64,000 nt of DNA from Vandiemenella viatica. Taxonomy: Eukaryota; Arthropoda; Insecta; Orthoptera; Morabidae. A program made the translations under genes and the position numbers. The notes beneath the pieces are model-generated. The model made no database searches. It was given only the letters and a program-made list of their open reading frames with translations, and was not told the origin of the DNA. Shown piece by piece: positions 22,179 to 33,267 of this stretch; position 1 is the stretch's first letter; the number at the start of each line of letters is the position of its first letter. The stretch lies in the NCBI GenBank assembly GCA_031002005.1, contig CM061918.1, positions 62,716,531 through 62,780,530 of the forward strand. The letters are read 5' to 3'.

Positions 22179-23012
22179 CGAGATGTGTGAGCAAATTAAT
22201 GAGATTGGTAACACTGCGAGTGATATGGCAACGCTGTGTCTACCGGTTTGTTCATACCTTCCACATGCCCAGTCTGAGTTTCAACTCCGTTCAGCCTATT
22301 TTTGACAGTGCCGTCAGTGAAGTTGTGTTTTTGTTGTGTGTTACGAAAATTGAGCAATCAAGTTTCGTGTTAAACTTGGGGAATCCACGAGAGTGACCTT
22401 TGAAAAGTTGAAACAGGTCTTTGGTTGACATTGCTTATCAAGAGCACAAGTTTTTCGCAGGCACAAATCATTTTTGGAAGGCCGAGAAGTTGAAGATCAA
22501 ACTCGCTCAGGGAGACCTTCAACTTCAAAAACTGACGAAAACGTTGAGCGTGTGAGGGCTCTTGTGAGATCAGGTCGTCGTTTGTTCCTCCAGGAAAAAC
22601 TGTCAAACAAGTGTTTTACAAAGGTGTCCTTGAAAGGCTAAGGAAAAGAGTGATTCGTGTGAGTCCAGATATTGCAGATAAGTAGATGCTTCATCATGAC
22701 AATACCCCGTTCACATGGCTTTTCCATCAGTGAATTTTTTACCTCAACCCCCGCTATTCATCTGATTTAAGTCCTTGTGACTTTCTCCCGCAATTGAAAC
22801 ATGTCTTAAAAGAACGTCATTTTGGAACTCTGTAGAACATTGAAAAGACTGAACGACCAGTTAAAAGTCCTACCAGTTGAAGCCTTCCAGCGCTGCTACC
22901 AAGAATGGAAACAACGACTTCGCCGGTGTATAGCTGCCCTAGGGAACTACTTTGAAGGGGATAATATTGTTGTTTAAAAAAATCAGCCTCATTACTTTTC
23001 TCACACACCTCG
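22179..23012 (+). mobile_element. Deleted mariner (Tc1/mariner) element
   Basis: Matching terminal inverted repeats are visible: the left begins CGAGATGTGTGAGCAAA at 22179, and the right ends in CACACACCTCG at 23012. Both are flanked by TA (22177-22178 and 23013-23014). Between them, broken + strand frames spell mariner transposase pieces: EQSSFVLNLG, GREVEDQTRSGRPSTSKTDEN, RALVRSGRR, DIADK.MLHHDN, YSSDLSPCDF and RHFGTL. At 834 bp it is shorter than a usual 1.2-1.3 kb mariner. The part carrying the first catalytic Asp is missing, and the spacing between the HHDN Asp and the SPCD Asp is shorter than the 34 residues expected for DD34D. Stops and frameshifts make it a fossil. Its 3' third recurs at 54009-54287. 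Confidence 0.85.
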
Positions 23013-23527
23013 TATTTTCTTATCGTCTGATTTATTTTGGTCGCCGCACAATAGATAATTTTATAGACTTATTCGTGTCGAGTAAACTAGGTCAACGATT
23101 TTCAGCGACAGTATTAACACACAGATACATAAACGTTGCGTCTTGTAAAGGGAAGTAACTTCTGTATCTCTACGTAAACAAATATGTAACTGGCTGTCTC
23201 TATCTGTTTGAAACAGCCTCACCCAAAAATTGCCGCTCCGATATTAATTGGGGTTTGTCTGTTAGAAACCTCAGGTTTTGACTTAAAATCAGAGGTATGC
23301 ATAGTCTTAGCATCGGAGCAGGAAGTCAAAATCACTTCTGAACATTATTTAACAGAAAAACTAGTGATCACATTTTGGCGGGGCTTTCAGAGTTTGAAAA
23401 CGTGATGCCTGGCTTGAAATTTGCGATGTACAGCATCACTTTACTTCAATTTGGGAGCGAGTGGAAAATAAATGTCTTATCAAAACAGTAGCGAAGAAAC
23501 TTGGCGCTGTCCTAACGCCATATTTAA

Positions 23528-24450
23528 GTTACTTGCTGATACCCGCGACTTCGTACGCGTGGATTAAGAATTTCGTTGCCAGAATTGAATATAGAAAGTT
23601 GTTGCTAACGAAGAATTGGTCCCAAACAACACAGAGTCGGCATAATATGACAGGAAAGCTATCATTATATCATTCTACCGTCGAACCTGTCTCTCGAAGA
23701 GAATCAATTTCCAACATATTTCAGTCAGCATTAGATAAGTTCTCAAAATTTCGTGACTACAACTGTTAATCATACCGGAAAAAATGTCCTGTGTCCTTCC
23801 TACAGATTTTCTTGTCAAATTCCATCAATATCGATATAGCCATTTAGTAGTCAAAACGTAACAAAAAGACAGAGACTTACTTCCGCATTTATAGTATTAT
23901 TACTGCAGATCACACACAAACTGACTGCGAACAACACCTGAGGGATCATTACAACGTAAAAAAAGAGTACACATACAGCATTGCAAGACTTCCTACGATT
24001 TGCCTCGCATTGAACCCCTAAATTAGTTATATCTAGAGTATAACATTCAATCCAAATAACCGACGGCCCAGGCGTGACTGTTATGATAAAAAAACAATTT
24101 TTAAAAATCTTTGCCTGCACGGAGATTTGGACTGGAGACCACGATCCAAACATCAGAAACCAAGCGCTTTAAGCACTGAGCTACCAGACCGCTATATGGA
24201 AAGACAGTACAGAGACCTACACATCCTACGCGTCTGTCTATCACTGTTCAGTAATTTTTCGAAATTATGAGACAACGTGTATTATTTATACAGAAAATTT
24301 TTCAACCAAATGTTGACAGTACTTTTATCCTTGTTTCAAAGGATAAGTGTGCAAACTTTCATCGAAATGGGATGAAAACTGTGGATCTGTATTAAGAACA
24401 AACAAACCAACGAACAAACAAACATTCATCTTTATATACATAGATTTATA
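23528..24450 (+). repeat. RTE-like repeat block (copy A; partner 54826-55735)
   Basis: It starts CTTGCTGATACCCGCGACTTCGTACGCGTGG and ends ACTTTCATCGAAATGGGATG...AACAAACAAACATTCATC, the two hallmarks of this repeat class. It includes the tRNA-like head at 24100-24196. No intact ORF is present. Confidence 0.55.
24100..24196 (-). mobile_element. tRNA-like SINE head (copy A; also 55395-55487 in copy B)
   Basis: On the minus strand ATAGCGGTCTGGTAGCTCAGTGCTTAAAGCGCTTGGTTTC has a tRNA-like A box and resembles the SINE-B head. The expected B box is degenerate (GTCCAAATCTCC). It is embedded in the RTE-like repeat block. Confidence 0.5.
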
Positions 24451-25023
24451 TATTTAGCCTATAAACCCGATAGGTGGCCTTAGTGTAACGAAGCTGACGA
24501 GTTAGTTGCATTAACAACAAATTTATCAATTCTCAGAGAAAATTTAACAAGATACGAAAAAAGGCACGCAGTTGATTTATGACATATTTCTTGTCAGATG
24601 ATTGATGATAATTTGGAAATGGACGAAAAAATGAGCGGGAACTTCACTGATCCACGTTTGCGAAGGCGCGGGCTAAATCATGTGAGCAGTTTGACATTGG
24701 CGGTCGTGTTTTGGTGCAGATATCTCGCTCACTGGACTCAGGGCAAGGCCGCAGGCTGGCGAATTGCCACCAGACGACCCATATCCCGTAACAGGACCGC
24801 CGCGCCGGCCTGCTCCTGCTTTCACTGCTCTGCGTAGGCAACAGCTGGTTGACAAGGTAAACCACAGAATACTACCACCACTGTTATCAGATTGGGCTCC
24901 TCTGCTAGGCTCCCCATCTCTGCCTAACTATCCGTCGCAGGTGTACTCTCGCGTAATCTCGCTCCATATTTTTATTTTCCCTTTAATTTTTTTTTTACTG
25001 TTTGTGGCATCGCCTTGTGTACC
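24451..25023. other. Anonymous sequence of the duplicated block
   Basis: It is conserved in copy B at 55736-56725, where the MITE at 56082 interrupts it. A GC-rich stretch (24760-24840) does not form a convincing exon. Confidence 0.4.
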
Positions 25024-25026
25024 TTA

Positions 25027-25413
25027 GGGGACGTCCATTAATTACGTCAGGTGAAATAAAAGGGGGGGGGTTGGCTAAATCTCACCAATGGGGAGGGGGG
25101 GTTCAACGGAAATCTCACGTGAGGTTTTGAAAATTGTTGTTGGACTTAAGAGCTAAAAAAAAAAGGTCTACAAATGACGCGAAAGTCGATTTTAGGGGTG
25201 TTTTTAGTCGAAAAGTGGGGGTGTAACTACCCTTCGAAGCATGAGACCTAAAAAAGTCTAGAAAAATTTCGTGGTCGATTTGTAGGGGGGTCTCCAACAA
25301 AATCTCACATCATTTTAGAAGGGGGGTCGGGCCAAATCTCACGAAGTCTCACCAGTAGGGGGGGGGGGATCCGAAATTCCGGAAAACACCTCACGTAATT
25401 AATGGAAGCCCCC
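25027..25413. mobile_element. G-rich palindromic MITE, copy A
   Basis: The ends GGGGACGTCCATTAATTACGTCAGG and CCTCACGTAATTAATGGAAGCCCCC are inverted. TTA occurs on both sides (25024-25026 and 25414-25416), a PIF/Harbinger-type duplication. The interior shows repeated AATCTCACC/GGTGAGATT arms and G runs. Confidence 0.82.
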
Positions 25414-25462
25414 TTATTCTGATACCTCATACCTCTATCTACAAAGAAAAACTTTCCCCATA

Positions 25463-26337
25463 CACTAGCGGAAATTAAAAGTGCTACACCCAGACGAACT
25501 TGTAAAAAATGAATGAAATTTGGCTCCAAGTATTCCGATATGAAGAGTATTAATTGTTTAGAAATTGCAAGTTTTACATGTTCTAGTATGAGAATTACGG
25601 AGCTATTTATCATACAAAATTGTTATATTTCTGGCGTATAAGTGGTGAACAGTATGGTGTAACATAACACTTTTTGTTCAAAACGTTGTTGTTGACCAAG
25701 GCAAAGAGTGAAATGTCTGTGAGACAGATCGGAGAAATGCGAGCGTCACATCGTGAAATCTCTCGAAGGATTGGCTTCAATGCTGTGATTTCAGGTCACA
25801 CATGTCCAGCCATTGGTGTCATGGTTTGACGGCAATCAGCTGAATTCGTTACTGTTGAAGGCACAATGAGAGCCCACCACTACGTAGACGCCCTATTGTG
25901 ATACCTTTGATGTCCACCATCCAAATCGCATCTTCCAACAGGAGAATGCCCGTCCTCATACTGTGGCCTTCAGAACACAAACCTTGCAAGCGGTTATAGA
26001 GCATGTATGGGATTACTGGAATAGACACATTAAATCACATGGTCACCCAGCACAAACTGTGCACAACTGACTGCACAAGACATGCAGGAGTAGAGAGACA
26101 TAACCTATGAAGACATTCGAACTCTTATTGATTCATTAATGGCAAGTATTCTCGAATGTATTGGTGCTCAAGGTGGGCGAACTTTTTACTGACAACTGTA
26201 TCTAAAGGTAATAAACTTAGCCTGATCCATTTCAATTTGTTATCATTTCCTCTGGGTATGACCCTGTATATATCTACAATGTTTTCTAAAATCCCACCAT
26301 TCCAGTCTGTGTGAAGCACTTTTAATTTCCGCCATTG
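25463..26337 (+). mobile_element. Tc1-like transposon remnant (copy A)
   Basis: The left terminus CACTAGCGGAAATTAAAAG (25463) and the right terminus (reverse complement CAATGGCGGAAATTAAAAG, ending 26337) are inverted repeats, with TA on both sides (25461-25462 and 26338-26339). The interior, read on the + strand with frame changes, matches Tc1-family transposase: VEGTMRAHHYVD, then NRIFQQENARPHT around 25925, then HVWDYWNRH and EDIRTLIDSL. The second catalytic Asp of the usual QQDNARPH is Glu here (QQENARPH). The element is 875 bp with several stops and no intact gene, so it cannot encode an active transposase. Confidence 0.8.
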
Positions 26338-26365
26338 TATGTTCAAGCCAGATCTGTTTTGCTGT

Positions 26366-26577
26366 CACCGAGCCAGGTGGGTAAACTGTAACGCATTTGT
26401 GAGGACGCCGTCTCGAATCCCTGTCCTGCCATCCAGTTTCGGTTTTTATTGTTTTCCCGAAGTCACTACAAGCGAATATCACAACGGTTCCTACAAATAC
26501 GACATGGCCAAATTCCGTCCAGTTCATTGACCCCCAATTTGTTCCCGCCTCTGATGACCTGGACATTGACGAAGCGT
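26366..26577 (+). mobile_element. SINE-A copy, in copy A (partner 58079-58289)
   Basis: The head ACCGAGCCAGGTGGGTAAAC has a B box CTCGAATCCCTG, and the tail is GACCTGGACATTGACGAAGCG. The same diverged copy stands at 58079-58289, so it predates the duplication. Confidence 0.72.
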
Positions 26578-26859
26578 TTACTATTGTGTTCCACTCTTCC
26601 ATTAGCTATTGCTAATTCTTCATTTAATATCTATTCGATCTCTTTGACAACATTCAATGCATGGATACTCACCACCGTCTTCTATTACGTCCCGTCTTCC
26701 AGCGAATCCCTATCCCGATCTATTAACATATCAGTCACAGAGAGTGTTTTGGAGTAGTTTCCAAAAAAAAATCTGGCTGCTTTCTTTTGCCTCTTATGAG
26801 TCTGTCACTAATTCGTTACAATAAACGAATTTAATTTTAGTAATAGCCACGTACCCTAT

Positions 26860-27165
26860 ACCCTGTGGCCACTTCCGTCCATTTTCGCATATTTACTTTA
26901 AATTCTTTCACTTAGTTCTTACTACGATTACAATCCCTGCCTCCTTCAACTATGACTGGAAACTTTCTTACTCCCTAATGATTGAAATCAACTGTTAACT
27001 TATAGTCACTGCCCTTTCTTCCGTTCCACATGTTACTTTAATTCTTCGCACAGTATCCATCCGGGTCTCATCGCCAATGTATGCCTTACACACACTCAAC
27101 ACTTTCTTCGCCCACTTCCTGTCTTCCAATAACTCCCAGTCCAACCCTTTTAAGCTACCAGTAAC
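26860..27165 (-). pseudogene. LINE 3' end, fourth copy (repeated in copy B at about 58560-58880)
   Basis: The minus strand reads KGLDWELLEDRKWAKKVLSVC followed by KAYIGDETRMDTVRRI, matching the LEDRRRVKRV-GVYKAYIGDE pattern of the tail at 2340. The rest decays. It belongs to the duplicated block, so a second version is present at 58560-58880. Confidence 0.5.
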
Positions 27166-27764
27166 CTGGTGTGTTCTTCGCTAATATCCGCACATACATT
27201 GTATCCCCTCGATCTGCCGTATTTAATGCTTATAGAGTGGGTACCATACCTTTCATCCATACTCAAGAAGAGGCCTGACAGAATTTCTGTATCTCAGTTC
27301 CCTTGTCCATCCCTCATTTCTCTTTATAATGGATACAGAATTTTAAAACCTTCGCTACCTTCTTCCCAGTGTTTACTGTCCAATATATCAAACGATATAC
27401 ACAACTTTCTCAGTACTGTACAATCATCCGAGCGATTCACTTTGCTATGTGTTTATCTTATACCTTTATTGACTTTAGACATTTTTTTTACATTCTGTAA
27501 ATATGAAAACTGATCTATCCCCAGTAAATTCCCGATTCACCCAATTTTCTTATTGCTAAAACCTCGCAATGTATCGTATTCTTTTCGCGCGTCCTTTCTT
27601 GAAATTTTGTCACAGATCTATCTACTCGATAATCCGATTCTAACACCTGATATTTATTATCCAATCCATTCATTCGTTCTTCTTCTTCTTTCGTCTAGAA
27701 TAGAATATTCTGAAATAGACTCTCCAGGTTTTGCATCCATATAAAGCTCAACTCGACCCCATCT

Positions 27765-27766
<2 letters not shown>

Positions 27767-27837
<71 letters not shown>
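27767..27837. repeat. (AC)n microsatellite, copy A
   Basis: An uninterrupted AC run of about 35 repeats. The cysteine/valine-rich frames across it are artefacts. The copy-B allele is shorter. Confidence 0.97.
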
Positions 27838-27838
<1 letters not shown>

Positions 27839-27958
27839 CAGTAATTGTATTATTTCTGACCAAGTAGCACAATGCATCTGTTTGCTTCAAGTTTTCCTAT
27901 GTCAGTGTAATATCCATTTCGACTCTTTATTCGGCTTGAGCTCTCTGATCTTTATTTT

Positions 27959-28180
27959 GCCGAGCCTGGTGGGTGAGCGATAACACTGGAACCTGACATT
28001 CAGTAGGTCGTGGCTTCGAATTCCCATTCGGCCATCCAGATTTCGGTTTTGCATGGTTCCACAAAATCCCTACAGGCTAATGATAGTATTGTTCCTTCAA
28101 AAGGCCATTTCTTCCTATAATCCTTCTCGTTTCTTCCTCCCAGTTCTTTCCCTCCTCTAATAACCTCGATATCGGCGGAA
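27959..28180 (+). mobile_element. SINE-A copy, in copy A (partner 59906-60124)
   Basis: The head GCCGAGCCTGGTGGGTGAGCG, B box GCTTCGAATTCCC and tail CCTCGATATCGG identify it. Its body is more diverged than most copies here. Confidence 0.7.
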
Positions 28181-28400
28181 AAAAACCCTTTATTTTGATT
28201 GTGTTTTATAGTTAATTTTCGAGGCTTTATCATGCCGTACAGTGAAATCGCAGAAATAATAAAATATTATGACAAAGATTTAATACATATCGCCTGTATA
28301 CATTTTGTAGAATGGTCTTCAGCCGGCAGTTCGGTTAGACCCTCTTGCAGGAGGGACACTAGAGCTTGTTGCAGAGGTAGAACAGCTGAGACGCATATTT

Positions 28401-28620
28401 GGCGTTCAGTGGTCGTCACTCTGGTCTCGCATTCGGGAGGACGCGGGTTCGAATCCCCACCCGGGCATCCAGACTTGGGTTTTCCATGGTTTCCCAGATC
28501 ACTCCAGGCGAATGCCGGGATGCTTCGTTCAAAAGGCCATGGCCGAATTCCTTCCCATTCCTTTCTCCCAATTCCATCCCGCCTCTAATGACCTTGACAT
28601 CTACAAGGCGTAAAGCCGTA
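28401..28620 (+). mobile_element. SINE-A copy, in copy A (partner 60359-60580)
   Basis: It has a clear B box (GGGTTCGAATCCCC), the body CATCCAGACTTGGGTTTTCC and tail GACATCTACAAGGCGTAAAGCC, followed by an (AT)n tract. Confidence 0.78.
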
Positions 28621-29816
28621 AGTAAAGAATATATATATATATATAAAACTTTGGTTGTATCGTATTACTTTGCTCCCACACGGTTGGTAGCTCTTGCCGG
28701 GAAGCTGTGGACGTAATGGACATGGATTTCTCTCAGTGAACTTTGCTTCCACGAAGGAGCATGTTCTTGGAAAGCAATACATGTTCTGCTTTCACAACAA
28801 ACTGGCTCACTCACTGCTACGTAAGAGCAATGAGAGTTGTAAGCTACTCTGCAGTATGTGCACTACCAGGAACAAGAAACTGGGAAATTAAAAGCTGGGG
28901 ATAACCAGACGGACTGAAAGAATGAAACACTCGACATCAATTTAATATTCTCTATTGTACGTCTAGCTTTAGAGTTCGATGCGTTCTAAGTGAAAGACCG
29001 AAACCTTATAAATTCGCTCATTTCTGCGTCTGTAACACCCTGATAACTTATGAATGCTTTAACTTGCACTGCTTCAATGTTTACTAATACTAACACGATT
29101 CAAGCAAAAAATCTGAAAGAATGATGGGTGATATTAATTAAATGGTGGTCAGTGGAGGACCGAAGGAGAAATTTTCTTTGTATATAATCATTCACTGGCA
29201 TTAAATGAAACCTGTCAGAATTTTTGTATTTTTCTTTTTATTCCGTAATTTATGCAAACAATTGGCGAAAAATATAAAAAGTACTATTCCCTCTCTTTAT
29301 TTCCGAACCTACCGACTAATACGATAATTGTTTTAAAATTTACAGTGATACGTAGCCTCCTAAAGATTACGGGAAAACTATTCATTTTTCTAAAATATGT
29401 GGTTTTCACAAAATGAATAAATGAGTAATTGAAACATATTTGATACGTCAACAACTATTTTTTTTAAATCATGTGTATGATTTGATAGAGAATTTCATTA
29501 ATTGGATAAGCAATATACCGTGAAAATATAATTTTTTTAAAAAATTTTCAAATTTTGTTTAATCTTCACTATTTTCCTAACAGATTTTTTCTTACTTAAA
29601 CATAATATACGAAAAAATCTTCAAAAACAAATAATCAACTTTATTTAAAAATCGCTTGTCTCTTAATGTTTTATAAATATATTTTTTTTAATACTGCAAT
29701 TAATATGCAATTTGTGTACGGACATCTCAGTGAACGAATGTAACTCCAAATTTACTAGTTTTTATAACATATTTTGTATAGTTTTTATAAAAAATTGTTA
29801 AAAAATAGCATTTAGC
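28621..29816. other. Anonymous duplicated DNA
   Basis: 28690-28890 is almost unchanged in copy B (60650-60840) but has no recognisable protein family; the rest is AT-rich. Confidence 0.4.
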
Positions 29817-30085
29817 CACCGCGTGTGTCGGTGAGCGGTAACGCTTTGGCTTCGCATTTGGGAGAACGCAGGTTCGAATCCCCCTCCGGCCGTTCTGATT
29901 TCCGATTTCCGTGGTTTCCTCAAATCACTCCAAGGAAATACGGAGTGGCTCCTTCGAAAGATTATCGTTGAATCCTTCCAGTTCCTTGCCCCCAGTCCTT
30001 CCCCCTCTACTGATCGCACAGGAGATCCAATCAGTGTCCTTCCGAATGTCAGGCACGAGTTTAACCGCTAACCCACATAGCGCTG
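29817..30085 (+). mobile_element. SINE-A with a second, inverted tRNA-like head (copy A)
   Basis: The left part is a + strand SINE-A (head CGCGTGTGTCGGTGAGCGG, B box GGTTCGAATCCCCC, body to about 30005). Instead of the usual tail it runs into GTCCTTCCGAATGTCAGGCACG then TTTAACCGCTAACCCAC, which is a SINE head in the opposite direction. The copy at 63635-63904 has the same structure. Confidence 0.65.
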
Positions 30086-30909
30086 TATTTACATTACGAG
30101 AAGTTTTTCATTAGAGTTTACAGCGCATTTTGTAGTATTGATTCTATACAGTGACTATAACTAAATAAGGTTTAATACACGTATCTAGATCAAGTGAAAG
30201 ATCTTGAGAAAGTATCGTATGTACAGATACAATATAGTTTCCTTCGCGAAGCAATGTTTTCGTGTACCACCTGGTGAGTGGGATGTATAGTCAATCAACG
30301 TAGCCACTTATTACTGCAGCACTCAGTGCTTTCACGGCAGTAATTGTCCTCGATGCAGCTTGTTCTCTGGGGTGCACTTGCTGAGCGGTGAAAGGCGCTT
30401 TCCACTGCACCCGCCACCATCATTTGTCCAAAGAGCAAGAAACTATCCTTGTTTTTTTTTTTTTTTTTTTTTTTTAATTTCGTGGGTATGATGTAGTCCC
30501 TTTCCACTTAATCCAACAGGAAGATATATTCCTAAATGTAAAAATACCCAAGTGCGTTTATTAGAAATACTGAAGCAACTTGTTTTCACAAGTACTTGGA
30601 ACTAGTTTTCAACCATTCTGCCGCCAAATGTAGTTGCTTTGAAAACATTAGATAAACTAACTGTTTTGAAATCTCTTGGCTATCCAATCAATATTGTGGA
30701 AATTAACGTGTTTTCGAAAAAATTGCTTTTCTAATACTATTGACCGTTGTTAACATTTTACGAATTTTATTAAACTTTATACTGGAACTGTGAAATTTCT
30801 GGTATTGTTATACTTAATCAACTAATGGTTTGTCACTAAATAACCTAATTAAATGGTCACAAGATACAAAACAACATAAGATTCGTTGTTCTTTAGAAAC
30901 GACTACAAC

Positions 30910-31120
30910 GAACGCAACAGATCCCTTTCGTTTGCATTCGGATGACATGGGTTCGATTCCCGGTATCTTCGTTTAGAACGCAGTTGTCCATGGTTTCCCG
31001 GAATCACTCCGTGCAAATGCTGGGATGGTTTCTTTGAGAGACCTAGATCGAATTCCTTGTCGCTTCTTGTATCCAAAGTTTTCTCGGCATAATGACCTCA
31101 ACGGCAACGAGCAGTGAGGT
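30910..31120 (+). mobile_element. Diverged SINE-A copy
   Basis: GGGTTCGATTCCCGG (B box), GTTGTCCATGGTTTCCCGG, AAATGCTGGGATGG and a decayed tail (GACCTCAACGGCAACGAGC) are recognisable. Confidence 0.62.
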
Positions 31121-31195
31121 TCTATCAAGGAAAAAAAAATCCTTGCCTTCAAGTGAAAACATCCGTTCTCTGTTATTCTTATAAATGAGTTACGG

Positions 31196-31440
31196 AGTGT
31201 GGTGAGTGAGTGGTAATGCTACGCGTGGCATTCGGGGGGACGCTGGTTCGAATCCCCGTCTGGCCAAACTATTTCCCGTTGTCCATGGTTTCCCGAAATC
31301 ACTCCATGCGAATGCCGGGATTGTTTCTTCAAAAGCCTTTGTCCTAATTCATTCCCGTCCGTTGTCACCAAACGTTTGCCGCCTCTAATGATCTCGACGT
31401 CGACGAGGCGTACAACCATAAGCACAAAAGAAAGAAAGAA
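31196..31440 (+). mobile_element. SINE-A copy with (AAAG)n tail
   Basis: The head GTGTGGTGAGTGAGTGG, B box GGTTCGAATCCCCG and tail TCGACGTCGACGAGGCG are clear. An AAAG-rich tract follows at 31425-31455. Confidence 0.78.
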
Positions 31441-31455
31441 AGAAAAAAAGAAAAA

Positions 31456-33129
31456 CCTAGTGCAAATTTATACTGATTCTCCTCTCTCCCCCTTCCCATT
31501 TTTTTTTTGTCAATAACCCCTTCAACCCTTATCGCGGGTCTCTGGTTCTTCTTCCAATGTCTCACAACGAACCCCTCGTATCACATCAATTATTGCATAG
31601 TTCTTTTCTCATTTTTAGTAAATACTGTTAGCTGTGCCGTGTCTGATGTGCGCCAGTGGATTGCTGAATTTCATTCTTGGGTTGGATCCAGGTCAGATTT
31701 TACAGTTTTTTTCGTTGCTCTAACTCACCGTAACAGTTTAGTCTAATGCGGCAAACATTTTTCTGGCGTTGATGCACATAATGTGGGGAAATACTTCAAA
31801 TGGAATAGAACTTTCTCTAGTTCGTGTAAGTTGAAGTGTAGCTGTACAGAAGACCGTAGTTGGTGCGATTGTCCCCGAGGCTAGTACTCAACTACGATAA
31901 TTATTATTTATTTATTATTATTATTTATCGTATGGCAATTCAGACACTTTTTAAAAAAAACTACGATAAATTAGAGCTTTAGATGTCAGAAATGGAAATC
32001 AGGTTATAGTTTTGTCTGATACTCCTGCATCGTGTGCCGGCGCGGCGTTTGGAAAGTGAGTTTCCGTTATCGGGAGGTGAGGCAGCGTTTAGCTGGAGCG
32101 TGAGTCAGCCCACAGACGGTGACGCTAAGCTCCAAACATCCTCAGCCTGGCGCCGTGGTATCAGTAGAAATGCAAAGATTATATACACACTGATCAGGAT
32201 ATACGCCAACTGGAATTGCCTGGATCCCGTATACCATTCTTAAAAATGAAAGCTACTTCGAATAAGCGATCATCATGTCGATACTATTGCAGTATGCTGG
32301 GTAGGACTTTTTCGAATAATTTGTCTCTGTATTTCTGTTTATTCCTTGCTATCTGTTGCGTGTGGACTGTTAATGCAAGAAACTCTCTCTTAAACTGATT
32401 TAAACACACTTAAATCACCAGCGAGAAAAATGTACCTGATTGATAACTTTAAATCCTTATAAATGAACTCTGTAAAAGAATTTTCTTCTTGGAATTTGGT
32501 AACTAGGAATGACTGATAAAATAGTATATATGGTGTATGGAAGGGAAAGGTGACAAAGTTGTCCACAATTACTAAAATGATATATGGTTTTTCTTTCTGT
32601 TGAAACTTTTGACAAATGAAGTAATTACACTGTTTACAAAATTTCACTCATATATAGTAACTAACATGGGATAGCATGCACTCAAAAACTGCTGTAAAAA
32701 ATTATGATACTAACAGGTTTATAAGTAATTGACTGCTTATGAGTTGTGGTAACTGGTTGGTAAGAAAATAACTGATTGTTAGATGCTGGTAACAAGTTTA
32801 TACACTGTTCCACATAATAAGTATTAACTAACTCGGGATTGTATTTGTAGATTACAGGAAATATTGGTTATACTAATGGGTCATAACTAACTTCTTGTCA
32901 ATATATAATATTATCAATTATATAGTAATATTGACATTACTAATAAGTGTATGTACTGTTCCACATCCCCGAGATTATTCTCACATGGGATCAAAGTGAA
33001 CATATCTATCTATCTATCTATCTATGTCGACTGCGAGAAGTAAGTTGCCTTTAAATCGATACTAATTTCTTAGATATTCGACGTCATATTAAAATAAATC
33101 ATACCTTATCCTAGATCGAATGCTTTCGG
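31456..33129. other. AT-rich DNA, nothing recognised
   Basis: A CpG-richer piece at 32028-32160 has no supporting coding or promoter signals. 32650-32960 is a weak, irregular repetition of AACT/TGGTAA-type words. Confidence 0.4.
33003..33024. repeat. (TATC)n microsatellite
   Basis: About five TATC repeats in AT-rich DNA. Confidence 0.9.
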
Positions 33130-33267
33130 GAAACTAGCACGAAGTTTCGGCGGTCATATTCTCTGCCGCCATTTTCACAATGGGCTGTTTTTTGTCACTT
33201 GATAATGGCGGCAGATATGACCGCCGAAACGTCGTACTTTACAAACGTTCTCACTCTGCTAGTTTCA
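33130..33267. repeat. Palindrome with degenerate hammerhead-like sequence
   Basis: GAAACTAGCA at 33130 and TGCTAGTTTC ending at 33267 form the outer arms. Inside, GTTTCGGCGGTCATATTCTCTGCCGCC pairs with GGCGGCAGATATGACCGCCGAAAC. The right arm reads CTTGATAAT-GGCGG-CAGATATGA-CCGCC-GAAAC, resembling a hammerhead with an altered CTGATGA box. A related single arm occurs at about 38370-38400. It is probably another Penelope-like end. Confidence 0.5.

Larger units (their letters stand above)
22734..30181 (+). repeat. Large duplication, copy A
   Basis: From 22734 to 30181 the sequence is collinear and nearly identical with 54009-64000, in the same orientation, apart from indels. Shared landmarks are the mariner 3' end, RTE-like repeats, the MITE at 25027-25413, the Tc1 remnant, the SINEs at 26366, 27959, 28401 and 29817, and the (AC)n tract. 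Copy A lacks three insertions found in copy B and so preserves the empty target sites at 24789, 27240 and 29681. Its (AC)n tract is longer. The left limit of the shared region cannot be seen because copy B begins at the assembly gap. Confidence 0.93.

Noticed and set aside
24598..24865. Coding exon in the GC-richer stretch
   Set aside because: Frames on both strands are open but resemble no family, and a MITE inserted within the block in copy B without other signs of constraint.
27657..27890. Cysteine/valine-rich small protein
   Set aside because: Produced by the (AC)n microsatellite; the same artefact occurs at 59648-59836.
28694..28891. Conserved small protein shared by both copies
   Set aside because: Similarity between copies only reflects the duplication; no known domain, splice signals or codon bias were seen.
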